From NCBI GenBank assembly GCA_913055735.1, contig CAJXKD010000002.1, positions 1 to 64,000 on the forward strand: a stretch of 64,000 nt of DNA, written 5' to 3'. Of this stretch, positions 1-9,130 are shown in pieces. Both the position numbers and the translations under genes were made by a program. This DNA comes from an uncultured Rhodospirillales bacterium (GTDB taxonomy: Bacteria; Pseudomonadota; Alphaproteobacteria; Rhodospirillales; UBA2165). The stretch's first letter is position 1. Each line of letters starts with the position of its first letter. A model generated the notes under the pieces. The model was not told the origin of the DNA and did no database searches. It worked only from the letters and a program-made list of their open reading frames with translations.

Positions 1-1521
1 GCGGAAAACCTTATTACGTTGCGGGCGTCGTCGGTTCGTGTTGTCGACGGCGATAGCGAGCGCAGCGTTCCGGTCCGTGACGTGCGCGCGGGCATGCAGG
101 TGCTGGTGTCACCGGGCGAGCGTATTTCGGTCGATGGCTGGGTCGAGAACGGTAATTCCGACGTCGATACTAGCCTGATTACCGGCGAGACGACCCCGGC
201 GTCCGTCTCGAAAGGCGACAAGGTCTTTGCCGGAACGTTAAACATCAGCGGAGCGCTCAGAATTCGCACGGCTGCGGCCGGCGAGCGGACATTGCTGGCT
301 GAAATCGTCCGGCTCATGGAGGCCGCGGAGCAGGGCCAGGCTAAGTATGTGCGGCTTGCCGACCGGGCGGCGCGTATCTATGCGCCGACAGTGCATCTCC
401 TTGCCGCAGCGACGTTCGTCGGCTGGCTGTTTGTCGCCGGGACGGCATGGCAACCGGCAATGATGGCGGCAGTTGCGGTGCTGATTATTACATGTCCCTG
501 CGCGTTGGGATTGGCGGTACCTGTGGTTCAGGTGATGGCGAGCGGCATTCTTCTCAGGAAAGGCGTTCTGGTGAAATCGGGGGACGGCTTCGAGCGTCTC
601 GCGGAGATCGATACCGTGGTGTTCGATAAAACCGGAACGCTCACTAAATCCCGGCCTGTTTTGCAGGATGCGGGACAGCATCCAGTCCGCGATCTCGCGC
701 TCGCAGCGAATATCGCCCGGCATAGCCGCCATCCTCTCTGCCAGGCGCTTTCCCAAGCTTTTGTCGGCGTGTCTCCCGGGGTAAGCGCGGCGGATATCGA
801 CGATGTTCAGGAACATCCGGGCCAGGGCCTGCTTGCGAAGGTGCGCGGCGAAGAAGTGCGGCTCGGCAATCGCGACTGGTGCGGCGTCCAATCCGATACC
901 GATGGCGGCGACGGAAGCAGTGAATTGTGGCTCAAGCGGCCCGGTGAGCCACCGGTTTTATTTCGGTTCCGGGATACGGTCCGTGACGATGCGGCCGAAA
1001 TCGTCCGTGCGCTGAAGGGCCGCGAGCTTGCCGTTCACATGATTTCCGGCGACCGGCCCGCTGTCGCCGAAGATGTGGCGCGGGAACTCGGCATCGAGAC
1101 CTTCGAGGGCGGCGTTCGCCCGGATGCCAAGGTCGCTTATGTCGAAAAGCTCATGCAGGCGGGGCATAAGGTGTTGATGGTCGGAGATGGGCTTAACGAC
1201 GCGCCGGCATTGGCGGCAGGCCATGCGTCCATGTCGCCGACCAGCGCCGCCGACATCAGTCAGACGGCAGCAGACATCGTGTATCAGGGCGAGGGGGTGG
1301 CGCCGGTGCTTGCGTCCATTAAGACGGCCCGGTTTGCCCGACGGCTGATCAAACAGAATTTCGGGCTGGCAGTGCTCTACAACGTGATTGCCGTACCCAT
1401 CGCGATGGTGGGCTTGGCCTCTCCGTTGATCGCGGCCATCGCCATGTCGGGGTCGTCCCTGGCGGTTACCCTGAACGCCATGCGGCTGCGTCTTGGAACA
1501 GGTATGGGAACCGGCAAATGA
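1..1521 (+). CDS. ccoI: Heavy-metal P1B-type ATPase, CcoI/FixI-like, 5'-truncated by the window
   Basis: This is the 3' part of a copper-translocating P-type ATPase. The reading frame is open from base 1, so the true start and the N-terminal metal-binding domain lie outside the window. Visible parts in order are the actuator domain (TGE motif near nt 193-201), the CPC metal-site membrane helix (TCPCALGLA, nt about 490-516), the phosphorylation motif DKTGTLT (nt about 625-645) and the hinge motif GDGLNDAP (nt about 1183-1206). A final pair of membrane helices follows. The downstream gene is a ccoS homologue overlapping by ATGA. By established knowledge this points to CcoI/FixI, which supplies copper for assembly of cbb3 cytochrome oxidase, rather than a detoxifying CopA. 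The upstream cbb3 genes are not visible. Confidence 0.93.
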   Translation, partial: AENLITLRASSVRVVDGDSERSVPVRDVRAGMQVLVSPGERISVDGWVENGNSDVDTSLITGETTPASVSKGDKVFAGTLNISGALRIRTAAAGERTLLAEIVRLMEAAEQGQAKYVRLADRAARIYAPTVHLLAAATFVGWLFVAGTAWQPAMMAAVAVLIITCPCALGLAVPVVQVMASGILLRKGVLVKSGDGFERLAEIDTVVFDKTGTLTKSRPVLQDAGQHPVRDLALAANIARHSRHPLCQALSQAFVGVSPGVSAADIDDVQEHPGQGLLAKVRGEEVRLGNRDWCGVQSDTDGGDGSSELWLKRPGEPPVLFRFRDTVRDDAAEIVRALKGRELAVHMISGDRPAVAEDVARELGIETFEGGVRPDAKVAYVEKLMQAGHKVLMVGDGLNDAPALAAGHASMSPTSAADISQTAADIVYQGEGVAPVLASIKTARFARRLIKQNFGLAVLYNVIAVPIAMVGLASPLIAAIAMSGSSLAVTLNAMRLRLGTGMGTGK

Positions 1522-1688
1522 ACGTTCTTCTGTTCTTGATCCCCGCCGCGCTTTTTCTCGGGCTGCTTGGCCTCGGTGCCTTTATCTGGGCGCTGAAATC
1601 GGGTCAGTTCGACGACCTCGACGGCGCCGCCATGCGTATCCTCATCGACGATGATAAGGAAAGCGGCGACGCCGGCTCCCCTTCTTAG
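1518..1688 (+). CDS. ccoS: CcoS/FixS small membrane protein for cbb3 oxidase maturation
   Basis: This 56-residue protein starts at ATG 1518, inside the stop of the ATPase gene (ATGA overlap), which implies translational coupling. It has one N-terminal membrane helix (residues about 3-26), then the FIWALKSGQFDDLDGAAMRI stretch typical of CcoS, then a short acidic tail. In known systems ccoS lies directly after ccoI and is needed for cofactor insertion into the cbb3 oxidase. The end overlaps the convergent ubiD-family gene by 4 bp. The call rests on size, motif and position. Confidence 0.9.
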   Translation: MNVLLFLIPAALFLGLLGLGAFIWALKSGQFDDLDGAAMRILIDDDKESGDAGSPS

Positions 1689-3382
1689 CCTGCACGGGTG
1701 ATGGTGATCTTGTCCGTGCGCACGTGGCGGTTGGGATCCTCTTCGACAACATGGTGGAGGCCTTCCGGTGTTAGTCCGGTGGTGCCCTTTTTGGCCTTAC
1801 CGAGGAGGTAGCGCCCGTTTTCGTCTCGCATGAGCTTGCCGGCACGTCGAAGATCATCAAGTTCCACCGCAATTTCACGCCCGTCGGTACTGCCCATAAC
1901 CCCCATGAGCTTCGAGAAAAAAATGGGTCCCGCAGCCTCCAGCGCCTTCTCCACCGTTTGATAGCGTGCTTTGGCCTCGATCTTGGCTGCGTGCGAAGGT
2001 GTCGCCGTCAGCTTGTTGCGGATTTCCATGGGCATGGTCAGATCGAAGCCGGCCTTCGTCATAGTCGGTCCGTCACCCTTGGACGGGTCCATGGGCATGC
2101 CCATCACACCGGGCACGATGACGATATCCTTGTCCGCCTGGAATCGGGACACCATGGCCCAGTCCATCTGGAAATCCTGGGTGATGTCCACATCGGCGTC
2201 GGTGACGAAGACATGCTTGATGCTGAAAATGGCACCCAGGATCGTCGAGATGACGTTGCGCGCCTGGCCCGGGCGTTGCTGGTTGATGGCAACCCGAACA
2301 ACCTGGCCCTCTGCGGCGCCCCCCGGGATGTGGATTTTGGCGACATCGACGCCACCCGCGGCCAGCAACTTCCGGATTTGGCCTTCGAGGCGGATCGCTC
2401 CGAGATAACGCGATTCCATCCTATCCAGGATAGGACCCGATCCGTGCAGCAGGGATTGGTGCATGACATCCTTGCGCATGGTGATGGCGGTGACGTGAAA
2501 CACCGGATCGAGGTGCATAGCGCCGTAATACCCGACATATTCGCCATAAGGCCCTTCGGGCTCCACATAGCCTTTTTCGTCGAGATAGCCTTCGATCACC
2601 ATTTCGGCGTCGGCGGGGACGGGCACATCGTTGGTGATGCCTTTCACCAGGGGCACCGGTTCACCGCGCAGCGTGCCGACGAGAGTGGCCTCATCGGTGG
2701 GGATACGTAATCCCGAGGCCATGTAGTCAAAGGGATGGCAGCCGATGGCGAAGTTGATGGGCAGTTTCTCGCCACGCGCCACGCATCCCCGGTAAATGCG
2801 CTGCAGATCCGAAGGCGCGGTGACATTGGTGCCGCATTCATGCTTGTTGCGAAGGCTCAACCGCCGGCATCCGACATTGGTGATCCCCGTTTCGGGGTCG
2901 ATGGAAAAATCGATGCCCGACGAGATATAGGCGGAACCGTCGAATTCGTGCTGCGGATGGAACGGCAGTTTGGTGAGGTCAGCCTTGTCGCCCTTGAGCA
3001 CCACCTCCTGCACCGGAGCGTCCTTTTTGTCGACATAGAACACCGGCTGTGGGGTGGCGAGGCGCGCCTGAAACGTCTCGACGACTTCGTCCTCTTCGCA
3101 GCCCATGGCAATCGCGAGGCGCCTGCGGCTGCCCATTACATTGGCCACAAGCTCCGATTTTTCAGGGCCGGCCTTCTTGAACCATACGCATTTGTCGGTC
3201 GCTTCGATGATGGGAGAGACATCGGCGAGCGCGACTTTCTCTTCGTATATCTCGACTTCGCCCGCTTTCGCCAAACGTTCCACAAGCGGCCGCAGGCGGA
3301 ACTTCTCCATATCGGCCTTCGGATTGGTAGAAACGCTCTTCTGTTTTCCGTTCTTGGGTTTTGCCGTCTTGGATTTGGCCAC
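1685..3382 (-). CDS. UbiD-family prenyl-FMN-dependent decarboxylase
   Basis: This 565-residue protein is of the UbiD family, which uses prenylated FMN for reversible decarboxylation of aromatic or unsaturated acids. The clearest family mark is the PEGPYGEYVGYYG segment in mid-protein, followed by the HQSLLHGSGP region. A Lys-rich, low-complexity N-terminus of about 25 residues precedes the conserved core, so the start could lie a little further in. At 565 residues it is longer than ubiquinone-pathway UbiD (about 490). The gene sits 23 bp downstream of an acyl/aryl-CoA ligase gene on the same strand, so the pair probably handles one acid substrate. No prenyltransferase (ubiX) lies nearby. The substrate cannot be told from sequence. 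Confidence 0.88.
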   Translation of the reverse strand: MAKSKTAKPKNGKQKSVSTNPKADMEKFRLRPLVERLAKAGEVEIYEEKVALADVSPIIEATDKCVWFKKAGPEKSELVANVMGSRRRLAIAMGCEEDEVVETFQARLATPQPVFYVDKKDAPVQEVVLKGDKADLTKLPFHPQHEFDGSAYISSGIDFSIDPETGITNVGCRRLSLRNKHECGTNVTAPSDLQRIYRGCVARGEKLPINFAIGCHPFDYMASGLRIPTDEATLVGTLRGEPVPLVKGITNDVPVPADAEMVIEGYLDEKGYVEPEGPYGEYVGYYGAMHLDPVFHVTAITMRKDVMHQSLLHGSGPILDRMESRYLGAIRLEGQIRKLLAAGGVDVAKIHIPGGAAEGQVVRVAINQQRPGQARNVISTILGAIFSIKHVFVTDADVDITQDFQMDWAMVSRFQADKDIVIVPGVMGMPMDPSKGDGPTMTKAGFDLTMPMEIRNKLTATPSHAAKIEAKARYQTVEKALEAAGPIFFSKLMGVMGSTDGREIAVELDDLRRAGKLMRDENGRYLLGKAKKGTTGLTPEGLHHVVEEDPNRHVRTDKITITRAG

Positions 3383-3405
3383 GATTTTTCCCTTCCCTGA
3401 ATTCT

Positions 3406-4971
3406 TTAGCGTGCGGCGGCGATGATTTTCTCGCTGCCGCCGTAGGTTTTCCGTAATTCCGTTTTAAGAATTTTGCCCATGGCGCTTTTGGGCATGGCGT
3501 CCACGAACGCCATTTTGCGCGGAATCTTGTAGTTGCCGATGCGCCCCCGGCAATGGTCGATGATTTGCTGCTCCGTCAGCGTCTTGCCCGGTGCCGGGAC
3601 GATGACGGCGAACAATGCCTCGCCGTATTTCTCGTCGGGAACGCCGACTACGGCGGCCTCATGGACATCCGGATGTTGATAGAGCGCGGCTTCCACTTCG
3701 GTGGTGTAGACGTTCTCGCCGCCGGTGACGATCATGTCTTTCTTGCGATCCTGTACGAACAGATAACCGTTTTCATCGAGTCGCCCGACATCACCGGTGT
3801 GAAACCAGCCGTTGCGGAAAGCACTGGCGGTCTCTTCGGGCCGATTGAGATAGCCCTTAGACACGTTAGGGCCACGTACGACCACTTCGCCTGTGCCGTT
3901 GACCGGAACTTCATTGCCATCTTCGTCCAGAATTTTCATGTCGACCCCCGCCAGCGGCCGTCCGGCGCTGCGAAGGATGTCGGTCTCGCCGGTCTCGATG
4001 GCGACCCGATGTTCCTCGGGATCGAGGGTGGTGAGGATCGGCGAGGTTTCGGTCAGGCCGTATCCCTGTTCAATCTCCACACCGGTAAATTTCTCCATGG
4101 CCCGTTTCGTCCATTCGGCGTCCATGGGCGAAGATCCGTAAAACAGGAGCCGAAGCGACGAAAAATCGTAATCATCGAACCCTTTTTCCTGGAGGGTCAT
4201 GATGATCATGGTCGGCGCCAGCATGACCTTGGTCACGCCATAATCCTGAACCGCCTTGAGGAAATTGGCACCCGAGAATGCGGGCAGGAAGCTGTGCGCG
4301 CCGCCAGTCAAGGTGTAGCAGGTGCCCAACAGGTCGGCGGCATGGAACATGGGTGCCGCGTGCAGATAGTTGTCATCGACACGCGCCCGCATGGCGAGAC
4401 CCACCTGCAGGCCATTGGACACGATATTGAGGTGGGTCAAGCGCACGCCTTTGCTGCGGCCTGTGGTGCCGCCGGTATAGAGCAGCAATGCATCGTCTTC
4501 TTCCCCGGCGTTGCAAGGGGGGAGAGGCGTGGCGTCGGCGATCAGCTGGTCGTATTGCGGCCAGCTTACCTCCCCGGGTGATTTGCCGATGTAGAGCAGC
4601 TTGTCGCTCCACGGCAAAAGAGCGGGATCGCGGGCCAGCTGTTCGAACCCATGGCCCAGCGCCAGGATTTTGCAGTTGGCATTTTCCAGGATGTATTCGA
4701 CCTCAGGCGGGGCAAGACGCATGTTGATGGGCACCGGGATGGCGCCCAGCCAGTAGCCCGCGTGGATCATCTCGTAATATCGGAACGTATTGGGAGACAC
4801 GATCCCGTAGGTATCGCCGGGGCCAACGCCGAGATTCTTGAGCATCGCGGCGGCACGGGCGATGCGGTCGACGAATTCGCTCCAGCTATAGGTGGCTTCG
4901 CTATCGATGATGGCCGGGCGGCTGCCGTAAACGCGGGCGGCGCGCTCCAGGGCCGAAGTCATGGTCAGCAT
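3406..4971 (-). CDS. AMP-forming acyl/aryl-CoA ligase
   Basis: This 521-residue adenylate-forming enzyme is expected to activate a carboxylic acid to its CoA thioester using ATP. The phosphate loop LLYTGGTTGRSKGVRLTHLN is in the first third. The YGLTETSP motif and the GWFHTGDVG motif follow. The C-terminal domain carries the catalytic lysine in PKSAMGKILK near residue 500. The length is normal for medium/long-chain or aromatic CoA ligases. It is probably co-transcribed with the ubiD-family gene 23 bp downstream. The start at 4971 is followed by a second Met two codons on (MLTM), which is an equally good start. Specificity (fatty, benzoate-like or cinnamate-like) cannot be assigned. Confidence 0.88.
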   Translation of the reverse strand: MLTMTSALERAARVYGSRPAIIDSEATYSWSEFVDRIARAAAMLKNLGVGPGDTYGIVSPNTFRYYEMIHAGYWLGAIPVPINMRLAPPEVEYILENANCKILALGHGFEQLARDPALLPWSDKLLYIGKSPGEVSWPQYDQLIADATPLPPCNAGEEDDALLLYTGGTTGRSKGVRLTHLNIVSNGLQVGLAMRARVDDNYLHAAPMFHAADLLGTCYTLTGGAHSFLPAFSGANFLKAVQDYGVTKVMLAPTMIIMTLQEKGFDDYDFSSLRLLFYGSSPMDAEWTKRAMEKFTGVEIEQGYGLTETSPILTTLDPEEHRVAIETGETDILRSAGRPLAGVDMKILDEDGNEVPVNGTGEVVVRGPNVSKGYLNRPEETASAFRNGWFHTGDVGRLDENGYLFVQDRKKDMIVTGGENVYTTEVEAALYQHPDVHEAAVVGVPDEKYGEALFAVIVPAPGKTLTEQQIIDHCRGRIGNYKIPRKMAFVDAMPKSAMGKILKTELRKTYGGSEKIIAAAR

Positions 4972-5092
4972 GGTCGGATTGTCCTCCCCAATTCTTCTTG
5001 CTTTTGGCCTTATAGGCCCTTGTTACGTGGACCTTTTAGGCCAATTCCGGCGATTATACCGCCAAAATTAGGAAAGAAGGATAAACCGCTGC

Positions 5093-6619
5093 CTAAACCG
5101 CGTCGAGCCGCGATTTCAGCCTCAATCGGGCCCGGATCCGCCGCGAGAGGGCGTCTATGCCGAGGTTCAGAAGCGCGGTGATGGCGATCAGAAACAGGGC
5201 CCGGTCGAAGCGCAGATCGGCAAAGGCGCTGTCGATATAGAACCCCAAGGTGGTGATGCCCAAAATGCCCAAAATAGCGGTTTCGCGCATGATCACCTCC
5301 CATCGATAGAAGAGAAAGGCGAGGAATTGGGGATAGATGCGGGGGGTGACCTCGTAGAAATAGAGGTTCAGGCCCTTGGCGTGATCGGGGCGCAGGCCCA
5401 TGGTTTCCGTATGGCGGCCGATGAGGTGGCCGATGATGGCCCCGTTGTGCAGCGCCAGAGCGACGATGGCCGGCAACATGGACGGACCCCACAGCAGCAG
5501 CAGGATCAGCGTCAGGATATATTCAGGGGTCGAGCGGATCACGACCAAAGCCACATGGCCGATATTCCGGCCGACGGTGCCGAAGAATTTGGGCGAAATC
5601 AGGGGAAAGAACAGCAGCGTCAGCATGCCGGTCCCCACCAGGGCGATCTGGGTCAAAACGACGGTGCTGACGATCCCCGGCAACGCCTGACCGGCAAACA
5701 GATCGGTCATCCAAGCCCATAGGGCTGAGAGTGTCGTGGCATCGAAGGTTTCCGCGACCCGGAGAGGATAGGGGACGATGTCGTGCGTGAAGAAGGTCGC
5801 GACATGGGACATGGAGATGCTGCCGCCCCAGGGCAGGAAGATCAGGCTTACGAGAATGTAGAAGGGAACGAGTTGACGCCGAGCCCACACACGGATGGTG
5901 GCGATGATTACGTAAAACAGGATCAGCAGTGCGGCCGCTTCCGAGTAGCCGCCTTGGGCAAAGGCGGATTCGAGATGGAAGCCGATGGTCGGCAGGCCGA
6001 CGAAACCGAGAACTGCGCTCGAGCGTAGGGCGCATTCCAAGCGATAGAGAGTGTAGGTTTTGAAATGTGATAGGGCGTCGGGAAGCCGCGCGTAGAGGAA
6101 GGCCGAAATGGTCCCCGTGCCCGAGGGGAGCGATTTAAGCGGCGCGGGATCCGACTCCTCAAGGATTTCGGAGAAAACCTTGGCGAAGATGCCGGCGTAG
6201 GGGATCGCGATGGCGAGGACGGCGGTAAGGGGGGTGAGTCCGAAGACCTGAAGAAAAATAAGGCCCCAAAAGAGCTCATGCACGGCCCGAATAACAGCGC
6301 AGAATACGCGGACTGCGCGATGATGGAAGCTAAGGGCGAGGACGAAACCGAAACTGCTACCGAGGACAACGCCGACAATGGCGAAGGCGATAGTGTTGAA
6401 CAGAGCCTGCGCAAGATCTTCGACGGCGAAGAAATCTGGCGTGACGATGCCAAGCGCCAGGCGGCCGAGTTCGAGCCACGGATCGCGTGTGGTGATCTCG
6501 ATATCGGCAACGAGCAGCAAACAAACGGCAAGCAGGAAGAAGCCCAGGCTCGCCCTTAAGAGTGGCGAGCGTTGCGGCACCGCCGCGCTGGGGCCGTTAA
6601 TCGCGGTAGAGGTCGTCAA
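5093..6619 (-). CDS. phnE: Phosphonate-type ABC permease, two fused PhnE domains
   Basis: This inner-membrane permease has 508 residues, about twice a usual PhnE (250-280). It contains two successive binding-protein-dependent permease domains, roughly residues 20-255 and 275-508. Each carries its own EAA-type loop; the second reads ILGILGITTLGFYIDSAF and the first VLGFVGLPTIGFHLESAF. The fusion would supply both halves of the channel from one gene. The start overlaps the end of phnC by 23 bp, which suggests tight translational coupling. The substrate (phosphonate, phosphite or related) is inferred from family. The 121 bp before the CoA-ligase gene contain no gene. Confidence 0.9.
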   Translation of the reverse strand: MTTSTAINGPSAAVPQRSPLLRASLGFFLLAVCLLLVADIEITTRDPWLELGRLALGIVTPDFFAVEDLAQALFNTIAFAIVGVVLGSSFGFVLALSFHHRAVRVFCAVIRAVHELFWGLIFLQVFGLTPLTAVLAIAIPYAGIFAKVFSEILEESDPAPLKSLPSGTGTISAFLYARLPDALSHFKTYTLYRLECALRSSAVLGFVGLPTIGFHLESAFAQGGYSEAAALLILFYVIIATIRVWARRQLVPFYILVSLIFLPWGGSISMSHVATFFTHDIVPYPLRVAETFDATTLSALWAWMTDLFAGQALPGIVSTVVLTQIALVGTGMLTLLFFPLISPKFFGTVGRNIGHVALVVIRSTPEYILTLILLLLWGPSMLPAIVALALHNGAIIGHLIGRHTETMGLRPDHAKGLNLYFYEVTPRIYPQFLAFLFYRWEVIMRETAILGILGITTLGFYIDSAFADLRFDRALFLIAITALLNLGIDALSRRIRARLRLKSRLDAV

Positions 6620-7271
6620 GGTCCGAGGCCGCCAGATCGCGGGTCGGCCGGTCGAGCACCAGCCGGCCTGACTTCAGTCCAACGATCCGATCGGTGAAGG
6701 CGAGGGCCAAACCCACGTCGTGCATGGATAAAACGACAGTTTCGTGCCGGTCGACGATGGCCTTGAGCACATCGCGCGATTGATGTTCATCTACCGACGA
6801 AACCGGTTCGTCGCCGAAGAACACGGCAGCGCCCTTGAACAGCGCGCGCCCGACGGCGGTTCGTTGCTGTTGGCCGCCCGACAACTCGCCGGCGCGGGCG
6901 AACAGTTTCTCCTCGAGGTCAAGGGAGCGCGTGATGGCGCGCACCGCTTCGACTTCCTTGCGTTGCGGGCGGATAAGATTGAGCAGGTTATAGGCCGTCC
7001 CGTACTTGTGGAGCCGGCCCATATAGATGTTGTGAAATACGGACAAGGCATTGACGAGGCCGAGGTCCTGGGGAACCAGAGCGGCCTCGTCGGCCTGCTG
7101 TTCATAGAGCAGGCGCAACAAAGTCGATTTGCCGGCGCCGCTTTGGCCGACCAAGGCGACCCGCTCCCCCGCTTGAATGCGGAGAGTGATCCCCGACAGC
7201 GCCGTCAGCCCATTGTAATGAGCACTCCGGTTTTCGAGCGCGAGTAGGGGAGCGGGGTCCTTGTTCAGCAC
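6597..7271 (-). CDS. phnC: Phosphonate-type ABC transporter ATP-binding protein
   Basis: This 224-residue ATPase subunit has Walker A GQSGAGKST (residues about 42-50), the ABC signature LSGGQQQR and Walker B VFFGDEP, followed by an H-loop in VLSMHDVG. It is somewhat shorter than typical PhnC. It starts at GTG 7271, 17 bp after the phnD stop, with no strong Shine-Dalgarno, so translation may depend on coupling. Its place between phnD and phnE in one co-directional operon supports an importer of phosphonate or phosphite. Confidence 0.9.
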   Translation of the reverse strand: MLNKDPAPLLALENRSAHYNGLTALSGITLRIQAGERVALVGQSGAGKSTLLRLLYEQQADEAALVPQDLGLVNALSVFHNIYMGRLHKYGTAYNLLNLIRPQRKEVEAVRAITRSLDLEEKLFARAGELSGGQQQRTAVGRALFKGAAVFFGDEPVSSVDEHQSRDVLKAIVDRHETVVLSMHDVGLALAFTDRIVGLKSGRLVLDRPTRDLAASDLDDLYRD

Positions 7272-7288
7272 GGCTTCATCGACGGCGC

Positions 7289-8167
7289 TTATTCGTCGAG
7301 CAGACCGATTTTCTGACCGACATCAAGAATGGGCTGATAGTCGGAGTTGGATGCCGGGATAAACGACGCCCGCGGGAACGAGGACAGCAAATCTGGATCC
7401 TTCATTTCCAAGAGGGCCGTTTTGACCTTTTCCGTGAACCCGGCGCCAAAGCGCTTGTCGGCGTCGCCGCGAATACTCCAGTTGTAGTCCGGATAGGCGG
7501 GTGTTTTCCAAATAACGGAAACCTTAGCCGGATCGATCTTGCCGGCCTTCATCTCGTTTTCCCAGACCTTGAAGTTAACCGCACCCACTTCGAATGCACC
7601 CGATTGAACGAGGGCGATGGTTCGCGAGTGATCGCCGCTGAACCCGACGCGGGAGAACACTTTTTCCGGGGCGTCCTGGAACGCTTGCCGGATGAAATAC
7701 TCCGGCATCAGCCGGCCCGACGTCGATCCTTTCGAGCCGAACGTGAAGGTCTTACCTGCGATCTCCTTGGGGAGGGAGGCAGCGGGTTTCAAACCCGTGC
7801 TGTTGTGCGCAATGAAAAAGGTTTCGAATGCCTTGTCCTCTTCGCCTTGGGCGATAGCCTGGGACCCGGGGACCAGCTTGCGGGCACGTACGCCCGACAA
7901 GCCGCCGAACCAGGCGAGCTGCACCTGATCATTGCGGAAGGCGGTGACGGCCGCGGCATAGGATTTAACGGGGATGTATTTGACCTCGACGCCCAGCTTG
8001 TCTGAAAGATAGGTGGCGACTTTCTCGAAACGGGTTTTGAGGCGGGTTTCGTCTTCGTCCGGGATAGCCGTGAACACAAAGGTTTCTGCGTGGGCCGCGA
8101 CAGCGGTGCCAAGCAGGACAACGGCTGACAGCAAGAATTTCTTGAACATTTCCCTGATCATTTTCAT
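7289..8167 (-). CDS. phnD: Phosphonate/phosphite ABC transporter periplasmic binding protein
   Basis: This is a secreted solute-binding protein of the PhnD family. A signal peptide (FKKFLLSAVVLLGTAVAAHA) precedes the mature domain. The family mark FGSKGSTSGRLMPEYF near the middle contains the residues that hold the phosphonate group in known members. An in-frame start lies at 8218, but GGAG sits just before the ATG at 8167 and 8 nt before the ATG at 8161. One of these two is therefore preferred and I chose 8167. It is the first gene of the phnD-phnC-phnE operon. Whether the ligand is AEP, phosphite or another C-P compound is not determinable here. Confidence 0.88.
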   Translation of the reverse strand: MKMIREMFKKFLLSAVVLLGTAVAAHAETFVFTAIPDEDETRLKTRFEKVATYLSDKLGVEVKYIPVKSYAAAVTAFRNDQVQLAWFGGLSGVRARKLVPGSQAIAQGEEDKAFETFFIAHNSTGLKPAASLPKEIAGKTFTFGSKGSTSGRLMPEYFIRQAFQDAPEKVFSRVGFSGDHSRTIALVQSGAFEVGAVNFKVWENEMKAGKIDPAKVSVIWKTPAYPDYNWSIRGDADKRFGAGFTEKVKTALLEMKDPDLLSSFPRASFIPASNSDYQPILDVGQKIGLLDE

Positions 8168-8437
8168 GTCTCCAACGATTGACGTTAGCGCAACCGGGCA
8201 GCTTGCCGAATAAGTCACTCAGCATACCCGTACGCTTTCGAATTTTATAGAAATTGGTCTTGCTAGGCCGCTTATCCTAAGCAGCAGGAACCCGCTTACA
8301 TACGGTTATTCCGGAGCAGTTGACGTCATTTGTTCCACCCTAGGCCGGTGAGTTTCACCGGATTTCCGGATACTGGCCTCTCCTTGCCAGTATATCAAGA
8401 CACATGGCCGTTACGGGCTTGTTCCGGGGATCAGAGA

Positions 8438-8896
8438 TCAGTGGCGACCCTGCTTCTCGAAATAGTCCTGATGATACTCCTCGGCACGGTAGAAGGCGGA
8501 AAAAGGTGTAATTTCCGTGACGATGGGATCGCGAAAGGCGCCGGATTCGCTCTTCTTGGCCATGGAGTCACGGGCCGTGGCCTCCTGTTCCGGCGAATGG
8601 GTGAAAATCGCCGACCGGTATTGGGTGCCGATATCGGGTCCCTGACGATTGAGGGTCGTCGGGTTATGGACAGTCCAGAAAACATCGAGAAGTTGGTCGT
8701 AGGAGACCTTGGCTGGATCGAACTCGACCTGGACGACTTCCGCGTGGCCGGTGCGGCCGGAGCAGACCTGCTCATACGTGGGGTTGTCCGTCGTACCGCC
8801 GGCATAGCCGACGGCGGTGCTGACGACGCCGTCGACCTTCTTGAACGCGTATTCAACGCCCCAGAAACAGCCGGCTCCGAATGTCGCTTTTTCCAT
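8438..8896 (-). CDS. msrA: Peptide-methionine (S)-S-oxide reductase MsrA
   Basis: This 152-residue enzyme reduces methionine-S-sulfoxide in proteins. The catalytic motif [10 protein letters not shown] is at residues 7-16, with the nucleophilic Cys at position 10. The conserved GYAGG and TQYRSAIF segments and the C-terminal [10 protein letters not shown] all fit MsrA. It is a stand-alone gene: phnD lies on the same strand 270 bp downstream and hpnM on the opposite strand upstream. The 210 bp upstream hold no gene I can recognise. A purine-rich GGGAGAAAAAGAG precedes the ATG. Confidence 0.95.
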   Translation of the reverse strand: MEKATFGAGCFWGVEYAFKKVDGVVSTAVGYAGGTTDNPTYEQVCSGRTGHAEVVQVEFDPAKVSYDQLLDVFWTVHNPTTLNRQGPDIGTQYRSAIFTHSPEQEATARDSMAKKSESGAFRDPIVTEITPFSAFYRAEEYHQDYFEKQGRH

Positions 8897-9130
8897 GTCT
8901 CTTTTTCTCCCGAGGAGATGTATCCATTGATTGCGATAAGATATATAGCAGTAACAGGCTCGACGTCAGGCCTTTCGGATGTCCAGGCAGTCACAGGCCC
9001 TCATTTTTGAGAGAGCGATAGGCCACGTGGACTGCAAAATCCATGGTATTTTTCGTGCCTCATTCTCGACATACGTCTTAGGCATCTTAAGTATTTCCAT
9101 AGGAAGATGAATCGGCCGGATGGGATTGGC

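Noticed and set aside
1958..2710. 250-codon open frame antisense to the UbiD gene
   Set aside because: Composition rich in His, Gly and Asp without motifs; the opposite strand encodes a full UbiD.
8330..9010. 226-codon plus-strand open frame over msrA
   Set aside because: msrA on the minus strand has its catalytic motif and normal length; this frame has none.
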